Positions 44,193 through 52,266 of a DNA stretch of 64,000 nucleotides are shown here, one piece after another (the first letter of the stretch is position 1; each line of letters opens with the position of its first letter). The notes beneath the pieces are model-generated. The model was not told the origin of the DNA. It worked only from the letters and a program-made list of their open reading frames with translations, and ran no database searches. Source of the stretch: Streptomyces bottropensis ATCC 25435. GTDB lineage: Bacteria; Actinomycetota; Actinomycetes; Streptomycetales; Streptomycetaceae. The stretch spans positions 7,895,519 through 7,959,518 of the forward strand of contig NZ_KB911581.1 of assembly GCF_000383595.1 (NCBI RefSeq), read 5' to 3'. The position numbers were made by a program, and so were the translations under genes.

Positions 44193-47039
44193 CTACTTCT
44201 TGCGGCGGCGGCTGGTCTTCCCCTGCTGCTTGCGACGCTCCGCGCGGGTGAGACCGTCCGCCTCGGAGCGGATGGGCTCGTCGTCGGGGAGATCGCCCTC
44301 CACGATGCCGCCCTCGCCGTCGACGGTGGGCGCGGAGAAGTGCAGACGGTCACGGCGCTGCGGGGCCTCCAGCCCCTTGGCGCGGATCTCCGGCCGGGAC
44401 GCACCCGCCTGGGCCGGCACGGCGTCGCTCTTGTCCAGGGACGGCTTGGAGTCCTCGACCGGGACCTCCTCGACCTGCTGCTCGACCTGGACCTCCAGGT
44501 TGAACAGGTAGCCGACGGACTCCTCCTTGATGCCCTCCATCATGGCGGTGAACATGTCGAAGCCCTCGCGCTGGTACTCCACCAGCGGGTCCTTCTGCGC
44601 CATCGCGCGCAGGCCGATGCCCTCCTGGAGGTAGTCCATCTCGTAGAGGTGCTCGCGCCACTTGCGGTCCAGCACCGACAGAACCACCCGGCGCTCCAGC
44701 TCACGCATGATCTCGGAGCCGAGCTGCTCCTCGCGCGCCCGGTACTGCTCGGTGATGTCGTCCTTGATCGACTCGCCGATGAACTCGGCGGTCAGCCCGG
44801 CCCGGTCCCCGGCGGCCTCCTCCAGCTCCTCGACGGTGACCTTCACCGGGTAGAGCTGCTTGAAGGCGCCCCACAGCCGGTCGAGGTCCCACTCCTCGGC
44901 GAAACCCTCGGCGGTCTCGGCGGTGATGTACGCGTCGATGGTGTCGTCCATGAAGTGCTGGATCTGCTCCTGCAGGTCCTCGCCCTCCAGGACGCGGCGC
45001 CGCTCGCCGTAGATGACCTCGCGCTGCCGGTTGAGGACCTCGTCGTACTTGAGGACGTTCTTCCGGGTCTCGAAGTTCTGCTGCTCGACCTGCGACTGGG
45101 CGGAGGCGATCGCGCGGGTGACCATCTTGTTCTCGATCGGGACGTCGTCCGGCACATTCGCCATGGACATCACACGCTCGACCATCTGGGCCTTGAAGAG
45201 TCTCATCAGGTCGTCGCCCAGCGACAGGTAGAACCGGGACTCGCCGGGGTCGCCCTGACGGCCGGAACGACCGCGCAGCTGGTTGTCGATACGCCGGGAC
45301 TCGTGCCGCTCGGTGCCGAGGACGTAGAGCCCGCCGAGCTCCTTGACCTCCTCGAACTCCGTCTTGACCGCTTCCTCGGCCTTGGCGAGGGCCTCGGGCA
45401 GGGCGTGCGCCCACTCCTCGATGTGCTCCTCGGGGTCGAGGCCGCGCTGGCGCAGCTCCGCCTCGGCGAGGTCGTCGGGGTTGCCGCCGAGCTTGATGTC
45501 CGTACCGCGGCCGGCCATGTTCGTGGCCACGGTGACGGCGCCCTTGCGGCCGGCCTGGGCGACGATGGTCGCCTCCCGGTCGTGCTGCTTGGCGTTGAGC
45601 ACCTCGTGCTGGACGCCCCGCTTGCTCAGCTGCTGCGACAGGTACTCGGACTTCTCGACCGACGTCGTACCGACGAGGATCGGCTGGCCCTTCTCGTGCT
45701 TCTCGACGATGTCGTCGACCACCGCCTCGAACTTCGCGACCTCGGTGCGGTAGATCAGGTCGGACTGGTCCTTGCGGACCATCGGCCGGTTGGTCGGGAT
45801 CGGGACGACACCGAGCTTGTAGATCTGGTGGAACTCGGCGGCCTCGGTCATCGCCGTACCGGTCATGCCGGACAGACCGGGCTGTTCCTTGCCGTTGTGG
45901 TCGTGGCGCTTGTAGAGGCGGAAGAAGTTCTGCAGGGTGATCGTGGCGAGCGTCTGGTTCTCGTCCTTGATGTCCACCCCTTCCTTCGCCTCGATCGCCT
46001 GGTGCATGCCCTCGTTGTAGCGGCGGCCGGCGAGGATACGGCCGGTGTGCTCGTCGACGATCATGACCTCGCCGTCCATGACGACGTAGTCCTTGTCCTT
46101 CTTGAAGAGCTCCTTGGCCTTGATGGCGTTGTTCAGGTAGCCCACCAGAGGGGTGTTCACCGACTCGTAGAGGTTGTCGATGCCCAGCCAGTCCTCGACC
46201 TTGCCGACACCGGCCTCGTGGATGGCGACCGTGCGCTTCTTCTCGTCGACCTCGTAGTCGCCGGTCTCCTCGATGCCCTTGAGGGGGTTGCCGGGCTCGC
46301 CCTTCTTCAGGCGCGTGACCAGCTTGGCGAAGTCGCCGTACCACTTGGTGGCCTGGTCGGCCGGGCCGGAGATGATCAGCGGCGTACGGGCCTCGTCGAC
46401 GAGGATGGAGTCGACCTCGTCGACGATCGCGAAGTTGTGGCCGCGCTGGACGAGCTCGTCCTTGGACCACGCCATGTTGTCGCGGAGGTAGTCGAAGCCG
46501 AACTCGTTGTTCGTGCCGTAGGTGATGTCGCAGGCGTACTGCTCGCGGCGCTGGGCCGGCGTCATGTTGGCGAGGATGCAGCCGACGCTCAGACCCAGGA
46601 ACTTGTGGACGCGGCCCATCATCTCGGAGTCGCGCTCGGCCAGGTAGTCGTTGACCGTGATCAGGTGGACGCCTTCGCCGGACAGCGCGTTCAGATACGC
46701 GGGCAGTGTGCCGACGAGGGTCTTGCCCTCGCCGGTCTTCATCTCGGCGACATAGCCGAGGTGGAGGGCGGCGCCGCCCATGATCTGCACGTCGTAGGGC
46801 CGCTGGCCGAGGGCGCGCTTGGCGCCCTCGCGGACGGTGGCGAACGCCTCGGGGAGCAGGTCGTCGAGGCTCTCACCGTCGGCGTACCGCTGCTTGTACT
46901 CCTCGGTGAGGGCGCGCAGCTCGGCGTCGGAGAGGTCGACGAAGTCCTCTTCGATGGAGTTGACCTGGTCCGCGATGCGGTGCAGCTTGCGCAGGATTTT
47001 GCCTTCGCCTGCACGCATGATCTTCGAGAGGACGGACAC
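44193..47039 (-). CDS. secA: Preprotein translocase ATPase SecA
   Basis: SecA drives post-translational export through SecYEG. The 948-residue product shows the Walker A MKTGEGKTLVGTLPAYLNAL, DEAD-like VDEVDSILVDEARTPL, a second P-loop domain with VATNMAGRGTDI, and RRIDNQLRGRSGRQGDPGES. The C-terminal tail is basic (TRAERRKQQGKTSRRRKK) and lacks the CxCx8CH zinc motif found in many bacteria. The GTG start (VSVLSKIMRAGEGKIL) has AAGGAG ten bases upstream; longer frames to 47177 lack homology. The gene order around it matches mycobacterial secA1. It is presumably essential. Confidence 0.98.
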   Translation of the reverse strand: MSVLSKIMRAGEGKILRKLHRIADQVNSIEEDFVDLSDAELRALTEEYKQRYADGESLDDLLPEAFATVREGAKRALGQRPYDVQIMGGAALHLGYVAEMKTGEGKTLVGTLPAYLNALSGEGVHLITVNDYLAERDSEMMGRVHKFLGLSVGCILANMTPAQRREQYACDITYGTNNEFGFDYLRDNMAWSKDELVQRGHNFAIVDEVDSILVDEARTPLIISGPADQATKWYGDFAKLVTRLKKGEPGNPLKGIEETGDYEVDEKKRTVAIHEAGVGKVEDWLGIDNLYESVNTPLVGYLNNAIKAKELFKKDKDYVVMDGEVMIVDEHTGRILAGRRYNEGMHQAIEAKEGVDIKDENQTLATITLQNFFRLYKRHDHNGKEQPGLSGMTGTAMTEAAEFHQIYKLGVVPIPTNRPMVRKDQSDLIYRTEVAKFEAVVDDIVEKHEKGQPILVGTTSVEKSEYLSQQLSKRGVQHEVLNAKQHDREATIVAQAGRKGAVTVATNMAGRGTDIKLGGNPDDLAEAELRQRGLDPEEHIEEWAHALPEALAKAEEAVKTEFEEVKELGGLYVLGTERHESRRIDNQLRGRSGRQGDPGESRFYLSLGDDLMRLFKAQMVERVMSMANVPDDVPIENKMVTRAIASAQSQVEQQNFETRKNVLKYDEVLNRQREVIYGERRRVLEGEDLQEQIQHFMDDTIDAYITAETAEGFAEEWDLDRLWGAFKQLYPVKVTVEELEEAAGDRAGLTAEFIGESIKDDITEQYRAREEQLGSEIMRELERRVVLSVLDRKWREHLYEMDYLQEGIGLRAMAQKDPLVEYQREGFDMFTAMMEGIKEESVGYLFNLEVQVEQQVEEVPVEDSKPSLDKSDAVPAQAGASRPEIRAKGLEAPQRRDRLHFSAPTVDGEGGIVEGDLPDDEPIRSEADGLTRAERRKQQGKTSRRRKK

Positions 47040-47345
47040 GGGGGTTTGTCTCCTTGCCGGTCGGGCCTGGGGAGGGTCGGTTTCAATGACAGTTGACAGT
47101 CTTGAATCACAGCTTGAGCAACGGCCATCGTAAGCGAGGACCCCGGCGTGCCGGGAGGTCTGGCGGTGACAGCTCACCAGGACAACGGGCAGGCGACACC
47201 GATGGTGCCGTGTTCCGCCGACGAAATGCGGCGAATCGTGACCGCCTGCTCACGCAACGCGCCGCCGCGCCGCCCGGGGAACGCCCCCTGGGGGATGGCC
47301 ACGAACAGGATGGCGCCACCGCGTTCCACCGAGCAGAATCGCCCG
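47040..47345. other. 306-base divergent region, secA / GNAT
   Basis: This region contains the secA ribosome site and leader next to 47040 and an A+T-richer patch (47085-47130: TTGACAGTCTTGAATCACAG) likely to hold promoter elements. No SecM-like arrest peptide or other gene was recognised. Confidence 0.5.
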
Positions 47346-47915
47346 ATGGAACCCGTCACCCTGAGCACCGAGCGCCTGGTGCTGCGCACCGTGGACCGGC
47401 GCGACACCGCCACGGTGTACGCGGCCGCGCAGGACCCTGACATCCAGCGCTGGACCACGATCCCCTCGCCGTACTCGCGTGAGCACGCCGAGGGTTTCGT
47501 CGAGCGGGCCGTTCCCGAAGGCTGGGCCACCGCCTCGATGTTCACCTTCGGCCTCTTCCTGCCCACCGGGGAGCTGGCGGGGATGCTCGGCATCACCATG
47601 CGCTCCCCGGGCACCGGCGAGATCGGCTTCTGGGCGACCAGGGAGCACCGCCGCAACGGCTACGTCACCGAGGCCACCCGCGCCGCCGCCCACTGGTCGT
47701 TCACCACGCTCGCCCTCGACCGCCTCGAATGGCGCGCCGAAGTGGGCAACGCCGCCTCCCGCGCGGTGGCCGAACACACCGGCTTCACCTTCGAGGGCAC
47801 CCTCAGGGCCGGCCTCGACAACAACGGGGTCCGCCGCGACTGCTGGATGGCCTCCCTGCTCCCCTCGGACCTGGGCCTGCCCTCGACGACGCCGTACGTA
47901 CCGGCACCGTCCTGA
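47346..47915 (+). CDS. GNAT N-acetyltransferase, RimJ/RimL type
   Basis: The 189-residue enzyme begins MEPVTLSTERLVLRTVDRRD, the standard N-terminus of the RimJ/RimL subfamily. It contains IGFWATREHRRNGYVTEATR, where the RRNGY-T segment binds the acetyl-CoA pyrophosphate. It ends with GNAASRAVAEHTGFTFEGTLR, the typical beta-bulge and final strand. It transfers acetyl to an amine on a protein N-terminus or small molecule; the target is unknown. Upstream in-frame residues back to 47148 are not homologous. The AZL-type gene follows on the same strand after 114 bases. Confidence 0.92.
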   Translation: MEPVTLSTERLVLRTVDRRDTATVYAAAQDPDIQRWTTIPSPYSREHAEGFVERAVPEGWATASMFTFGLFLPTGELAGMLGITMRSPGTGEIGFWATREHRRNGYVTEATRAAAHWSFTTLALDRLEWRAEVGNAASRAVAEHTGFTFEGTLRAGLDNNGVRRDCWMASLLPSDLGLPSTTPYVPAPS

Positions 47916-48029
47916 CCCCGACGCCCCGACGCCCCGCCGGGTGCCGGGGCGAATGCCGGGGCGAGCCCCAGGCGTCCCGTATCCCCAGCTCAGCCCCGCC
48001 TGTCAGTCCCCTCCCCTACCCTGCGGAGC

Positions 48030-49205
48030 ATGACCTCCCTCCCGCGCCCCGCCACAGAACTCACCGCAGACGAGGCCCGCAGAATCGCCCTCCGGGCGCA
48101 GGGCTTCCTCGGCGCCCCGGACCGCAGATCCGGCGTCCGCGGCGTGCTGCGACACCTGGGCGCGGTCCAGCTCGACACCATCTCGGTCCTCGCCCGCTCC
48201 CACGAACTCATCCCGTACGCCCGTCTCGGCGCCGTGGGCCGCACCACGGTCGACCGCGCCTACTGGACGGACACGCACGCCTTCGAGTACTGGTCCCACG
48301 CCGCCTGCATCCTCCCCATCGAGGAGTGGCCCCATTTCGCCTTCCGCCGCCGCGCCTACCGCGCCCGCCCCCAGTGGGGCCACCAACTCCCGGACGGCGC
48401 CTACGAGCGCGTCATCAAACAGCTGCGCGACGAGGGCCCTCTCACGGCCACGGAGCTGGGCGGCGCGAAGCGCACCAGCGAGTGGTGGGACTGGTCCGGC
48501 GAGAAGGTCGCCGTCGAACGCGCCCTGATGCACGGCGAGGTGGTCTGCGTGGAGCGCCGCGGCTGGAAGCGGGTGTACGACCTCGCCGAGCGCGCCGTCC
48601 CGAAGACCCTGCTGCACGACGACCTGGACGACACGGAGTGCGTACGCCGCCTGGTCCGTCTGGCCGGTGAGGCCCTGGGCGTCGGCACCCGCGCGGACAT
48701 CGCCGACTACCACCGCCTCAAGGGCGAGCAGTTCGACGCGGTGGTCGCCGACTCGGGCCTGGTCCCGGTGACGGTGGAGGGCTGGGCCAAGCCGGCCTGG
48801 GCCGACCCGGCGGCGCTGGCGACGCCCGCGCGCGGCCGCCACCGCACCACGCTCCTGTCCCCGTTCGACTCCCTGATCTGGGAGCGGGCCCGCACGGAGC
48901 GCATCTTCGGCTTCACCCACCGCCTGGAGGCCTACGTCCCCAAACAGAAGCGCGTCCACGGCTACTTCGCGATGCCGGTCCTCGCCGGGGGCCGGCTCGT
49001 CGGCCGTGTCGACCCCGCCCGTGACGGCCGCACCCTGGTCGCCAAACAGGTCACCCTCGACGGACCCAAGGCCGTCCCGGCCGTGGCCCAGGCCCTTCTG
49101 GAAGCGGCGACCTGGGTGGACTGCACGGACGTGCGCGTGGAGCGGGTGGACGCTCCCGAGCTGCGCGAGCCACTGACGCGGGAACTGGTGCGCGCGCTTT
49201 CCTGA
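48030..49205 (+). CDS. Winged-helix DNA glycosylase of the YcaQ/AlkX (AZL) family
   Basis: The 391-residue protein has three tandem winged-helix folds of the HTH_42 family. The catalytic-loop motif near residue 48 reads VQLDTISVLARSHEL, i.e. Q-phi-D as in E. coli YcaQ (AlkX), rather than Q-phi-Q of the azinomycin-resistance enzyme AlkZ. Later conserved blocks include SPFDSLIWERARTERIFGF and FAMPVLAGGRLVGRVDPARDG, diagnostic of the family. AlkX-type enzymes unhook interstrand crosslinks and excise N7-alkylguanine. A housekeeping repair role is likely here since no alkylating-agent cluster is nearby. ATG at 48030 is family-typical. Confidence 0.88.
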   Translation: MTSLPRPATELTADEARRIALRAQGFLGAPDRRSGVRGVLRHLGAVQLDTISVLARSHELIPYARLGAVGRTTVDRAYWTDTHAFEYWSHAACILPIEEWPHFAFRRRAYRARPQWGHQLPDGAYERVIKQLRDEGPLTATELGGAKRTSEWWDWSGEKVAVERALMHGEVVCVERRGWKRVYDLAERAVPKTLLHDDLDDTECVRRLVRLAGEALGVGTRADIADYHRLKGEQFDAVVADSGLVPVTVEGWAKPAWADPAALATPARGRHRTTLLSPFDSLIWERARTERIFGFTHRLEAYVPKQKRVHGYFAMPVLAGGRLVGRVDPARDGRTLVAKQVTLDGPKAVPAVAQALLEAATWVDCTDVRVERVDAPELREPLTRELVRALS

Positions 49206-49224
49206 TCCTCAGATCCGCAGATCC

Positions 49225-49971
49225 TCAGCGGATTTCGAGGATTTTCTCCCGCATCGCGTAGACCACGGCCTCCATCCTGGAGTGCAGTTGCAGCTTCTCC
49301 AGGATGTTGCGCACATGGTTCTTCACGGTGTTCTCGGAGATGAACAGCTCCTTGGCGATGTCCCGGTTGTTCATTCCGGTCGCCACGAGCTTGAGCACTT
49401 CCAGTTCCCGGTCCGTCAGCCGCGGCGCCGGCACGAGGCGCCGCTCGTCCGTCCGCTGGATCATGGACTTGAACTCGGTGAGCAGCTTCGACGCCATCGA
49501 GGGGCTGATCTGCGACTGTCCGTCGGCGACGGCGCGAATGGCCGTGGCCACCTCGTCCGTGGAGATCTCCTTGAGGAGATAACCGGTCGCCCCCGCCTTG
49601 ATCGCGTCGTAGAGGTCGGCCTCCTCGTCACTGATCGTCAGCATGATGATCTTCGCGCTGGGGGCCACCTCCTTGATGGAGGTGCACGCCTCGATACCGC
49701 CGCGTTTGGGCATCCGTACGTCCATCAGCACGATGTCGGGCAGCAGGTCCGCGGCCTTGTCGACCGCCTCCGCCCCGTCACCGGCCTCGCCGACGACTTG
49801 GATGTCCTCCTCGGCGGCGAGCACGATCTCCAGGCCGCGGCGGAAAAGCGCGTGGTCGTCGACGACGAGGACCCGGATCGGCTCCCGCGAGGAGCCGGAG
49901 GTGGAGTCCATGCCGGCGGAGCCGTCGTCGGCATCCTCGTCACGCATCGGTCCGAAACTGCTGTCCGCCAT
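49225..49971 (-). CDS. NarL/LuxR-type response regulator
   Basis: The 248-residue regulator has a receiver domain after an acidic 30-residue tail: IRVLVVDDHALFRRGL, phospho-acceptor VLMDVRMP (Asp84), MLTISDEE and the conserved Lys in GYLLKEIS. A LuxR helix-turn-helix follows (LTDRELEVLKLVATGMNNRD, ENTVKNHVRNIL). A strong GGGGGAGG site lies six bases before ATG at 49971, excluding the longer frame. No histidine kinase gene is adjacent, so it is an orphan regulator in this window. It is conserved between the repair gene and hpf in Streptomyces. Its targets are unknown. Confidence 0.93.
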   Translation of the reverse strand: MADSSFGPMRDEDADDGSAGMDSTSGSSREPIRVLVVDDHALFRRGLEIVLAAEEDIQVVGEAGDGAEAVDKAADLLPDIVLMDVRMPKRGGIEACTSIKEVAPSAKIIMLTISDEEADLYDAIKAGATGYLLKEISTDEVATAIRAVADGQSQISPSMASKLLTEFKSMIQRTDERRLVPAPRLTDRELEVLKLVATGMNNRDIAKELFISENTVKNHVRNILEKLQLHSRMEAVVYAMREKILEIR

Positions 49972-50091
49972 CGTTCCTCCCCCTGAAGGCCGTGGCCTGT
50001 GTTTCTGTGCCATTGCCAACCCAAGGCAACGGCCCCCCGGTTGGGGCCGGTTCGGCCATGATTTCATGCCCGGCCCGCCCTGCGGTGACAG

Positions 50092-50161
50092 AGCGGGCCG
50101 CAAGGGGTCGCACACCGGTGCCCCTGGGGGCGCACAAGCGCTCCAGGGGCACCGGCCCGCT
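50092..50161 (-). terminator. Nested hairpin downstream of hpf
   Basis: The inner stem 50115-50129 pairs with 50141-50155 (15 bp, one G-U). An alternative outer stem pairs AGCGGGCC (50092-50099) with GGCCCGCT (50154-50161). It lies 16 bases past the hpf stop and before the regulator gene on the same strand, so it probably separates the two transcripts. No T run. Confidence 0.75.
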
Positions 50162-50176
50162 GTCAACCCGGCGCGC

Positions 50177-50869
50177 TCAGCCGCCGAGCGCGCCGCCCGG
50201 GGCGTCCGCGTGCGCCTGGGCGACCATCGGGTCCGTGCTGAGGTGGATGACGCCGTAGTCGTAGGCGTGCCGCCGGTAGACGACACTCGGTTCCTTGGTC
50301 TCGGAGTCGACGAAGAGGTAGAAGTCGTGCCCGACCAGTTCCATCTCGTAGAGAGCCTGGTCGAGGGTCATCGGAGATGCGACGTGGGTCTTCTCGCGGA
50401 CGATGAGGGGACCTTCCCCCTTCACCTCCAGCGAACCGATCTTCTTGGTGGGCACGCCGTCCGTCTTCTCCTCGTCGGCGACGTATCCATTGCCGTTGAG
50501 GGTGGCCACGCCGGGGACGTGGTCGGCGACCTCCGCGGCAGTGAGCCTGCGCGCGCCACGGCGCGTGTAACGCTTGTCGTGCTGCTTGCGCAGCCGGGCC
50601 TCCAGCTTGTCCGCCGCCAGGTCGAGCGCCGCATACGGATCGCTTGCCGCTGCCTCGGCCCGGATCACCGGCCCGCGGGAGTGGAGCGTGATCTCCACCC
50701 GGTCACTGCGGTCGGCCTGTCGGGGGTTGGGCTCCTTGGACACCTCGACGTCGAGGCTGATCACCTTGCCGTCGAGCTTCTGGATCTTCTCCAGCTTCAG
50801 CTTCTCGGCCACGTGCTTGCGGAACCGCTCGGGCACCTCGGTCTTGCGGCCCTTGACGACGATGTCCAC
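50177..50869 (-). CDS. hpf: Long-form ribosome hibernation promoting factor
   Basis: The 230-residue protein has an N-terminal S30AE domain (VDIVVKGRKTEVPERFRKHV, SLDVEVSKEPNP, DPYAALDLAADKLEARLRKQ). A flexible linker follows, then the C-terminal dimerisation domain (MTLDQALYEMELVGHDFYLF, VVYRRHAYDYGVIHL). Long HPF binds the 30S decoding region and pairs ribosomes into inactive 100S dimers in stationary phase. GTG at 50869 has ACGGAG eight bases upstream and matches family starts; frames up to 51088 are non-homologous. Mycobacteria keep the equivalent gene between secA1 and the comF-like gene. Confidence 0.95.
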   Translation of the reverse strand: MDIVVKGRKTEVPERFRKHVAEKLKLEKIQKLDGKVISLDVEVSKEPNPRQADRSDRVEITLHSRGPVIRAEAAASDPYAALDLAADKLEARLRKQHDKRYTRRGARRLTAAEVADHVPGVATLNGNGYVADEEKTDGVPTKKIGSLEVKGEGPLIVREKTHVASPMTLDQALYEMELVGHDFYLFVDSETKEPSVVYRRHAYDYGVIHLSTDPMVAQAHADAPGGALGG

Positions 50870-51183
50870 GCAGAACTCCGTTCCCGGATCGCTCCGCTCC
50901 ACTGGCGGAGCATCTCCCTTGTGCACCAGGTTCCGGTGGCTCCCGGAACCGCGGACTCGGTGACTTCCACCTCCTCCTCCCCCGTGGACAAGATCTCCAC
51001 CCACCACCGCGGGGTGATTCGGAAAAGCCGCAGCGCAGCATTCGGATATGTGGTGAACGGCCGGGGCCATTCCCTCACAACCGAACATATCTCGCCCGGC
51101 CGGATGTCGTCACCCTCTACTGGGGCGTACCTCCGTTCAGGTGAAATAGCCCTTTCATTACCTGCAACGATGCAAGTTCTCTG
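50870..51183. other. 314-base region upstream of hpf
   Basis: No gene is supported. It includes the hpf leader, and a TGCA-ACGA-TGCA inverted repeat (51165-51176) close to the comF-like stop. A+T-richer DNA at 51080-51180 presumably contains the hpf promoter(s), but I could not assign a sigma-factor class. Confidence 0.5.
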
Positions 51184-51984
51184 TCAGTTCCGGTTTATTT
51201 CGAAGGAGTCGGGTGGCGCGGCGACCACCGCCGCGCCGATGCCGTCTCCGGCACCGCCCGCACCCGTCATTCCCGTCACCCCCTGTGTTCGCACCGCCTC
51301 CTCCGGCTTCCCTTCCGCAACGCGTTCACCCGTCCGGGCCGCATGCCCGCCCCGGGCCGCCCGAACCGCCCGGGCCGCCTCCGCGAGCGAGGCACCCGTC
51401 GTCATCAGGTCGTCCACGAGCACGATCGCGCCCCCGTCCAGCAGTGGGGTACCCCCGGCGGCCACCTCCAGTGCACCCGCGAGGTTCTCCAGCCGCTGCC
51501 GGGAGTCCAGCCCCGCCTGGTCGGCCACGGCCCGCCGCTGCCGCAGCACCCCGGCGACCCGGGCCGGTGTCCCGGTGCGCCGCAGCTCCCCGGCGGCCGC
51601 GAGCGCGATCCGCCGCGCCGGGTCGTGCCCCCGCGCCCGCACCGCCCGCCGCGCGGACGGCACCGGGACCAGCACCACCGGCCCGCCACCACCCGCTCCA
51701 CCCGCCCGTACGGCCCCTGCCAAGGCCGTGCCGAGCGGTCCGGCGAGTGCCAGCGCACCCCGTTCCTTGTGCGCGATCAGCGTGGCCCGCACCGCGTCCT
51801 CGTACGGCGCCGCCGCGTGCACCACGGGCAGCCCCGTCGGCTCCGGCACCGGTCGCACCCGGCACGGCGCGGCTCCGGTCAGAGCCGCGCGGCACTCCGG
51901 GCAGAGCACCGCGCGAAGCCTCCCGCACCCTCCGCACTCGGCCGGCAGCACCAGATCCGTGAGGTCCCGCCACCACCCCCGCAT
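51184..51984 (-). CDS. ComF-family phosphoribosyltransferase-like protein
   Basis: The 266-residue protein has an N-terminal double zinc-knuckle (CGGCGRLRAVLCPEC) followed by the PRTase fold. The PRPP-binding loop is IVLVDDLMTTGAS, preceded by RGHDPARRIA and ADQAGLDSRQRLEN, all ComF blocks. ComF supports DNA uptake in competent bacteria. In Streptomyces and mycobacteria the gene is conserved beside hpf and lpqB without known competence, so its role is open. A 40-residue Gly/Ala-rich C-terminal tail is unusual. The ATG at 51984 starts the homologous part. Confidence 0.88.
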   Translation of the reverse strand: MRGWWRDLTDLVLPAECGGCGRLRAVLCPECRAALTGAAPCRVRPVPEPTGLPVVHAAAPYEDAVRATLIAHKERGALALAGPLGTALAGAVRAGGAGGGGPVVLVPVPSARRAVRARGHDPARRIALAAAGELRRTGTPARVAGVLRQRRAVADQAGLDSRQRLENLAGALEVAAGGTPLLDGGAIVLVDDLMTTGASLAEAARAVRAARGGHAARTGERVAEGKPEEAVRTQGVTGMTGAGGAGDGIGAAVVAAPPDSFEINRN

Positions 51985-52266
51985 GCCCACCACTGTGCCG
52001 ACGCACACGAAAACCTGCCACCCCTGTGGACAACCGCCTGTGGACAACTCACCGCGACCGCAAAGGGGTTGTCACCCACACGAATGACGAGCGCCTGAAG
52101 AACGAGGGCGAGGGGCCGTGAACGAGGCGCGGCCGAGGGGCGGGGAGACCGAGGGACCGCGGCACCGAGTGCGGAAGCACAACGGGTCAAAGGCACTGTG
52201 CGACGGGCGAGGGCCGGCAGGGCCACCCGGCGACCCTGAGACCCCGCCCCCGCCCGCTCCCCGACC

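Noticed and set aside
44340..47096. 918-residue plus-strand frame opposite secA
   Set aside because: Antisense shadow of SecA; no ribosome site or recognisable domain.
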